From contig NC_066293.1 in the NCBI RefSeq assembly GCF_905404315.1, positions 2,805,001-2,869,000 on the forward strand: a stretch of 64,000 nucleotides of DNA, written 5' to 3'. Below are positions 58,511 to 64,000 of this stretch, one piece after another. The notes beneath the pieces were generated by a model that searched no databases, was not told the DNA's origin, and saw only the letters and a list, made by a program, of their open reading frames with translations. Source of the DNA: Leptidea sinapis. Taxonomy: Eukaryota; Arthropoda; Insecta; Lepidoptera; Pieridae. Each line of letters begins with the position of its first letter. Position 1 is the first letter of the stretch. The position numbers were made by a program, and so were the translations under genes.

Positions 58511-58589
58511 GACGGTTGATGTACATGGACCGGGGAGGTACCGGAACGGATACAAAACATTGTAATTATTAAGTGAGAACAATGATTTG

Positions 58590-58595
58590 AATAAA
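58590..58595 (+). terminator. Brr2 polyadenylation signal AATAAA
   Basis: AATAAA lies 80 bp after the Brr2 stop and is followed by a GT/T-rich stretch (about 58600-58630) of the kind that acts as a downstream cleavage element. The predicted 3' UTR is only about 100 nt. Confidence 0.85.
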
Positions 58596-59139
58596 TATAA
58601 GTTGTTTGATTGTTTTGAGTTTTATTTTGAATGATTAAAGTGAAACTTTTATAACATCGCCTAAAATTGTTTCGCCCATCTATCGCATTACAATCGGCCG
58701 CCGATTGTAGTAGGAGTGAAGTTGTAACATATATTACAACTACTGTTTTCAAGTCAGTTTGGCCGTGCGGTAGAAGGTGCCATGTTTAAGCTCAGATTTC
58801 CGAGAGGGAGAGTAGGTTCGAACCCATATAACAAAGGTTTTTTTTATGACATTGTATATTTATTTTATGAATATGTCAAGCATAATATATAATTTTTGAA
58901 GTGAAATCTTCTTTAGCGACGTTGAGCACTTTTCTTGGGATGGGTGTAAAATGTTAAACTAGCGTCAGGACACGTGTCCCGATCGAAACTTACAAAGACT
59001 GTTGGTACATGAACATTTGTAGGTTTCGTGCATATGTGAGATATATTTTAGATTAACAAATAATATCAAAACCTAGTTAGCTTCAAATAAGAATAAATAT
59101 AATGGCTACAAAACTGAAAGTTTTGAAGGGAATTCTCAC

Positions 59140-60160
59140 CAGACATGAGCACCTCTTTCTTCGCCAATTCAGATGTCAAAAACTTAATGTTTTGGAAAAC
59201 CTATATAACTTCTGGTAGACTCGGCACTAAAACTTGTAAGCACAGTTTTCCGGGCGATTGATCGATCTTAGACCTTAGTTTTCTATATTTTTCACGAGCG
59301 ACGAGTTCTATTATGTAAATCATCGAAACTACGTTCAGGAAGAGCAACCAACGAACGTCCTATAGTATATTGTTCGGGAGTTAGAACGTCAACTTCACTT
59401 GCATCTGAAGATAGTTGACACAATGGTCTACAGTTGAGCACAGCCTTAACTTTAGTCAAAATAGTTGTAAGCTCTTCAAACGTAAGAATTTGAGAGTCAA
59501 TAACTCTTTTTAAATGGTATTTAGTGGATTTGATACCACTTTCAAAGATCCGACCCAAAGGACCCTTATGTCCCATTAGACATATCAACCATTTCCCTCT
59601 CACAGCATCAAGGATCACAAACCTTTATTGAACAAAACCTTATTATGTACAGTGATAAGATTGGAAAAAAACATAAATTTACAACTGAATCTTAACTTTG
59701 GTCAAAATATCTGTATGCCTGGGGCCACTTATTCAGATATTTTAAAAAGAATAAAGAAATGTTTCGAAGAAACTGGGCGTCATGAATAGAGCACGGCAAT
59801 ACTTCAAGCCGGCCCACATTATAGCGTATATCCGTGTTTTTGGAATACACTTTTAAGGACTTATAAATTTATAATTATGGTTTCTTATCCAGAATCTATG
59901 TTTTCGTCGATACTCACGAGACAGGACAGCACACCTCTATTGCCAATTCAGATGTAACTAAAATTTTATGTTTTGGAAAACCTATATAACTTTTGGTAGA
60001 CTCGGCACTAAAACTTGTAAGTACACAGTTTTCCGGGCGATTGATCGATCTTAACCTTAAGTTTTCTATATTTTTACGAGCGACGATGTGGTTACGCACG
60101 CGGCTATTAAGAGAGTTTTTTTGACATATCGCAAGATGTCGCACACCAAGGTTGTCCATA
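59140..60160 (-). pseudogene. BEL/Pao-like retrotransposon pol (integrase end) remnant with a direct duplication
   Basis: 59618-59292 (minus) reads GRIFESGIKSTKYHLKRVID, LTFEELTTILTKVKAVLNCR, PLCQLSSDASEVDVLTPEQY and IGRSLVALPERSFDDL, the C-terminal integrase-linked region of BEL/Pao elements. A block of about 165 bp downstream of it (59140-59305) is repeated at 59915-60085 (CTCGGCACTAAAACTTGTAA, CGGGCGATTGATCGATCTTA). No LTR or other pol domain is visible. Confidence 0.75.
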
Positions 60161-60450
60161 AGGAGGGAAAGTTTGAAAAGAAACGTTTATAGTTTTTAGG
60201 ACTAGTATCAGGGACTGTTCTGAAGATAAGAACAATTCCGCAACAAAGACAGCTGTTAAAATTATGGATGAAACTTGATTTTTCTGAGAGACTTTTTAAT
60301 TGTCATTTTTGTGCACGATATAAATGAATATTGTATTTATTCGCTCATAACTCAATAATAATGTTAAACACATTCGGAAGACGAAAGTGATGAAATATAT
60401 AAAACTTTATGTGGTTATTTTACGAACTTTCAGGTTCATTGCCATCCTAA

Positions 60451-60483
60451 CGAATTTTCACATCAATGAGATGTGAAAATTCG
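60451..60483. repeat. Perfect 14-bp hairpin
   Basis: CGAATTTTCACATC (60451-60464), loop AATGA, GATGTGAAAATTCG (60470-60483). Intergenic, function unknown. Confidence 0.6.
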
Positions 60484-60893
60484 TGGGTTGATTAAGTAGT
60501 ATTAATAATGAATTCAGTTAAAGAAAAAGACAAAGATTTTCTGAAAACTTTAATAAAAACGTACCAATCTAAGTACAAATATTTAAATACTATTTTCAAT
60601 ATTATTATAATGATTATATACATAACAAAACACTATTATCTAAGTCATAACAAGTTGTTGTGACAAAATGTCCTCATTTGATACAAACATTCTTCACGAA
60701 TCATTTTAATTATTGCCAAGTCGAGAAAACTTTTTTTTTATAACATCCATTGATGCCTATTGCATCGCCTTTTAGATATTCTTTGCTTAAGAGTCACTAT
60801 TTTGCACTTCAAAAAACATTAAGCTAGGCTAAAAACCACGCCCGTATGAAATTTTTCTTTTTATGGCTTTTCCCTGAAGTAATCATTCACGCA

Positions 60894-63395
60894 TCAATAA
60901 TTTATAGGAAGGTGATATTTTCGCTTATGCGTTAGCTGACATGTCACTGTGACGTTGACAAGTGTGACAGTTGGCAGCACATTACCACAGTTACTATTTT
61001 CGAATTCCGAGTGAATCTGTTTCAATCTGGCTTTCGCTAATGTCAGCGACGCATTTGTTGATCTCATACTTTCCTGAAATAATAACAATAATCTATTAAA
61101 TTATTTTTCCAATGCGGCCATTTCGACCTACACGACCCACGGCGTGGTGTCGTAAATATTGGAATTATTTGATACAGTGGATAGTTCAGCTGTTTCTAAT
61201 CATTAATTCTAACACAATATTTAACACAAACCAAAAATTAAAGGTTTTTTGACCGAAAGACCGGTATGGACACAAATGGGAGTGTCGCCGAACTCAGGAA
61301 TGTGGCATTTTTCCCCATTCTGGGAAAAATAAAAATAAAATTGGATTATCTTCCTAATTTTTTTGAGGAAAATCTTTATTAGCTATTTAATTACTTGCAT
61401 AAGCTTAAGTAAATGTAGTCTATTTTTCCTTACGTGTCTTAAATAGTAAACAAACACTTCTGAACGAAAATTTCTTATTTCTGGACAATCATAGATTTTA
61501 GTTTTGATTTTATAATTTTTAACAATTTCAAAAGCACACACGCTGTGATAAAAACTATTAATTAATAATTTGAATGCATTGTTTTAAAATGGCAATATCA
61601 ACAGAACCAATTTCCACAGATAAAATACGAACATTACATTTTTTTAATTTCAAATCAAATCATTTGTTTTTTAATATATAAGTAGGTACGTATATAATGG
61701 AAATAAATAAATGAAGCAAATTATTGTATCCGCGCCTCGTGAAGGAATTACATAATTTCGACACACGAAATGTTTAAAACTTTAAATCCGTTCTTACCTG
61801 CACACTCAGCAATGTCTTGTCTGCCTTACCCAACTTCTCAACAGATATGTCTATAGTATGTTTCATTAAACCTTCTAACGTAGCTCTCAATGAGACATTA
61901 CATTCCCCTGGAAAATAAATTTCAAAGTATAGAAACTTAAGTGTACGTTTTTTGGAACGAAGTTCCTTACGGCAGGCTTGGAACTGAAAAAATGTGATAG
62001 TAAAACCGTAAGAAAAAGTCCGTGGAATAAAACCGTTAAATGAGACGTGCGCAGGCGTGACTTTTGTAATTATTTCTATTTCTATGTAATTTTATGTTGT
62101 CAAACAAAAATAAAGAGACATATTTTGTTATTTTAATTGATAATTTGGATTACGATTTTATTTTTATTTTACGTAATTTATTATTTCCTAAAATACTGAA
62201 TTCCCTAAATACTTTCCTGTACTTAAATAAAAACTAATCTGCAAAATTTAAGAGAAAAATCAAGAAAACCTACATAAAATTAAACACGATTTTTTTTACA
62301 AATTGTGTCGATTCTACATTAGCCGAAGGAACTTCGTTCCTACCTGGTGGCCCACGACACCGCATCTTTTTTATTGGGTCGGCAAACAAACATAATAGTT
62401 TTTAATGCTTTGCGAGCCGGTTCCAGTGCAGACATTTGTTGTCATAAATGCGAATATATAATATCTATATTAGGAAATAACGATCCAACAAAAAATTACC
62501 TGTTGTAAATTATATATTTTTTTATGAAAATAAGGGACGAGACGAGCAGGACGTTAATGGTAATTGATACGCCCTTCCCATCACAATGCAGTGCCGCTCA
62601 GGATTCTTGAAAAACCCAAAAATTCTGAACGGCACTACAATTGCGCTCGTCATTGCTCAAAATTATACTTTTCCATGTGTGTTTAGTATGCGGAAAGTTA
62701 TTCTTTTCCAAACTAGTGCTTTTTATTTACTTCATGTATATAACCTCCACATGCGTAGGTTTAATCAAAAAGTTTCCTGTAGAAATGTTGTGAAATTACT
62801 ATTTGACAACGTAATTACAATTAACACATGAAGTAAATTTAATAAATTGAATTGGCATCTATGCTTTCATAAAAACCGTCGGTCACCCATGTACTTTAAA
62901 AAAACAGAAGTTCAAATAAATTATGTGCTTTACTTGTTATATTTTTTTGGTAATGTATTAAAAAAGCCGATTGAAGAACATCATTTCATCTCGTCTATTT
63001 GCCCACACCAAATGCTTTTAAGACAACCATGATTATTTTGGTTTGTTATAAATTTATTTATTTATACATAATTCACAGCTTTTAAAAAGATTTAATTAAT
63101 GTCTTGTATGCTAACTTTATAACAGCATACTAAATAGTGGTCTCATGCCGTTGTCATATGGCAATGTGAGCAGACAGGAAGTTAATACATATAAATATGA
63201 TCTGAAAGATAACTCTGTCAAAGATAACTTTTATGGTTATTTAATGTAGGTATATTGTATATTGAATGCACATACATAATTTCTGATGAAGGATTGAAGT
63301 CTGCATCATCTTTGTGGGCGATGAGGGTGGGAACATGGATGTATGCAGAGGAGAATCCAGTTCACTCTGGTCTGTATGAGATGGTAACTTTGATT
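60894..63395 (-). CDS. Unidentified small minus-strand gene, three exons, 5' end not found (weak BLOC-1 subunit 3 resemblance)
   Basis: Three minus-strand segments with good splice sites join in frame. First: 63395-63276 (acceptor TTTTTTCCAG, donor GTATGT), SKLPSHTDQSELDSPLHTSM then PPSSPTKMMQTSILHQKL. Second: 61907-61798 (acceptor ATTTTCCAG, donor GTAAGA), ECNVSLRATLEGLMKHTIDI then SVEKLGKADKTLLSVQ. Third: 61073-60894 (acceptor ATTATTTCAG), ESMRSTNASLTLAKARLKQI then HSEFENSNCGNVLPT, with a stop at 60894. The phases (x/aa, t/gg, 0/0) match at both joins. The serine/proline-rich acidic start followed by a helical heptad-rich part and ..LPTV is reminiscent of BLOC1S3 (lysosome-related organelle biogenesis), but the match is weak and from memory. 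Upstream exons are expected beyond 63400. Confidence 0.45.
61908..63275. other. Intron of the minus-strand gene, with a repeat family A copy
   Basis: 62520-62655 is antisense repeat family A (copy 8: ACGAGACGAGCAGGACGTTA, GCAGTGCCGCTCAGGATTCT). The rest is AT-rich. Confidence 0.6.
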
Positions 63396-63762
63396 CTGGA
63401 AAAAAATATACATATCTACTTTTAAATGTCAAACATTGCTGTTGAGCATATAACTCTTTTTTAATATTTTGCAATACTTTTAAAACAATACCCTTAATAC
63501 CATTAGCCCAATAATTTCAATAGCTATGACATCCTCCAAACAGAAATACAATACTGCTTCGTCTCTGTTTCTCTTGTTCTTTCTGCTCACATCAACTCAC
63601 CATGTCTATCTTGTATTGTATCTCTCTCTCTATTGTTGGTATTTTTGGTGCTAATCTTTTCATTACATCTGATTGTAAAATGTATGGTACACCTCATTTT
63701 TTTTTCCAATATTTCTCAAAGATATCAGATTAAACCAGGAATTACAATAAAATAAAATCAGA

Positions 63763-63990
63763 TTTATTGTTTTCAAAGAAAAAAAAATACAGAATAACAT
63801 ACATGCTACAGATTACAAATTAAAATGGAAACAAAAGGTAGCGGCTCAGCTTCTGCTGCTCGGCGTACTTAACTCCAAGCAGCACTGGTTTTCAGCCGCC
63901 CCCCTCCCTGAGGTGTTATTAGGGAACTATAAGAGTCCACGTCCACCAGATATAAATCACCAAGAAAATTTAAAATAAACTTTCAAATGT
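63763..63990 (-). other. Possible 3' end of another minus-strand transcript
   Basis: The minus strand is open through GDLYLVDVDSYSSLITPQGG, then GRLKTSAAWS and a stop at about 63868. An AATAAA signal (63768-63763) lies about 100 bp beyond. The only acceptor-like AG (near 63980) has a poor pyrimidine tract. GC-rich patch in AT-rich surroundings. Confidence 0.3.
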
Positions 63991-64000
63991 TGTAATTATA

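Larger units (their letters stand above)
52590..57400 (-). mobile_element. Apparently intact non-LTR (LINE-type) retrotransposon in intron 35
   Basis: Two uninterrupted ORFs in canonical order on the minus strand (listed separately). The 3' UTR contains GT-rich sequence (52794-52870) and a tandem duplication of GTTATGAAATGAATATAAAT near 52600-52650. The ends are approximate; I could not identify a target-site duplication. Antisense to Brr2. CR1/Jockey-like by motif style. Confidence 0.85.

Overview
The window is eukaryotic nuclear DNA, most likely from a lepidopteran insect. It carries one long, conventionally spliced gene with GT-AG introns and GC-rich coding exons in AT-rich introns. The introns are packed with mariner remnants, hAT-type MITEs, Helitron-like non-autonomous elements, a tRNA-headed SINE and CR1/Jockey-like non-LTR retrotransposons, a mix typical of moths and butterflies. 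The order is inferred from this repeat style; no species can be named.

Main gene: 36 exons on the + strand between 2808 and 58510 encode the last 1891 residues of the spliceosomal helicase Brr2 (SNRNP200, the U5 snRNP 200 kDa protein). Every junction keeps the reading frame. The start codon and roughly 245 N-terminal residues lie upstream of position 1, judged from the family length of about 2130-2140 residues. A stop at 58508-58510 is followed by AATAAA at 58590. The N-terminal helicase cassette (exons 6-14 here) has intact Walker A, DEIH, SAT and motif VI. The C-terminal cassette (exons 22-28) is visibly degenerate, with DALQ in place of the DExH box.

The most unusual structure is at 36703-39198: a 158-bp unit repeated 15.8 times, almost without variation. 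The unit is most of Brr2 exon 27 plus its own 5' splice site. The first copy belongs to the real exon; the rest occupy the start of intron 27. Because 158 is not a multiple of 3, the array is open in all three forward frames, which produces spurious ORFs of about 880 codons. Fifteen copies keep the donor GTACGT; only the first has the exon's acceptor. Pieces of one or two antisense non-LTR retrotransposons lie on either side (35560-36400 and 39199-41245).

Intron 35 (50824-58270) holds an apparently intact antisense non-LTR retrotransposon, with ORF1 of 308 aa and an endonuclease/reverse-transcriptase ORF2 of 996 aa. Downstream of Brr2 are BEL/Pao-like pol remnants (59140-60160). Beyond these are three frame-compatible exons of a small unidentified minus-strand gene (60894-63395), with a weak resemblance to the BLOC-1 subunit 3 family. 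A possible 3' end of another minus-strand transcript lies at 63763-63990.
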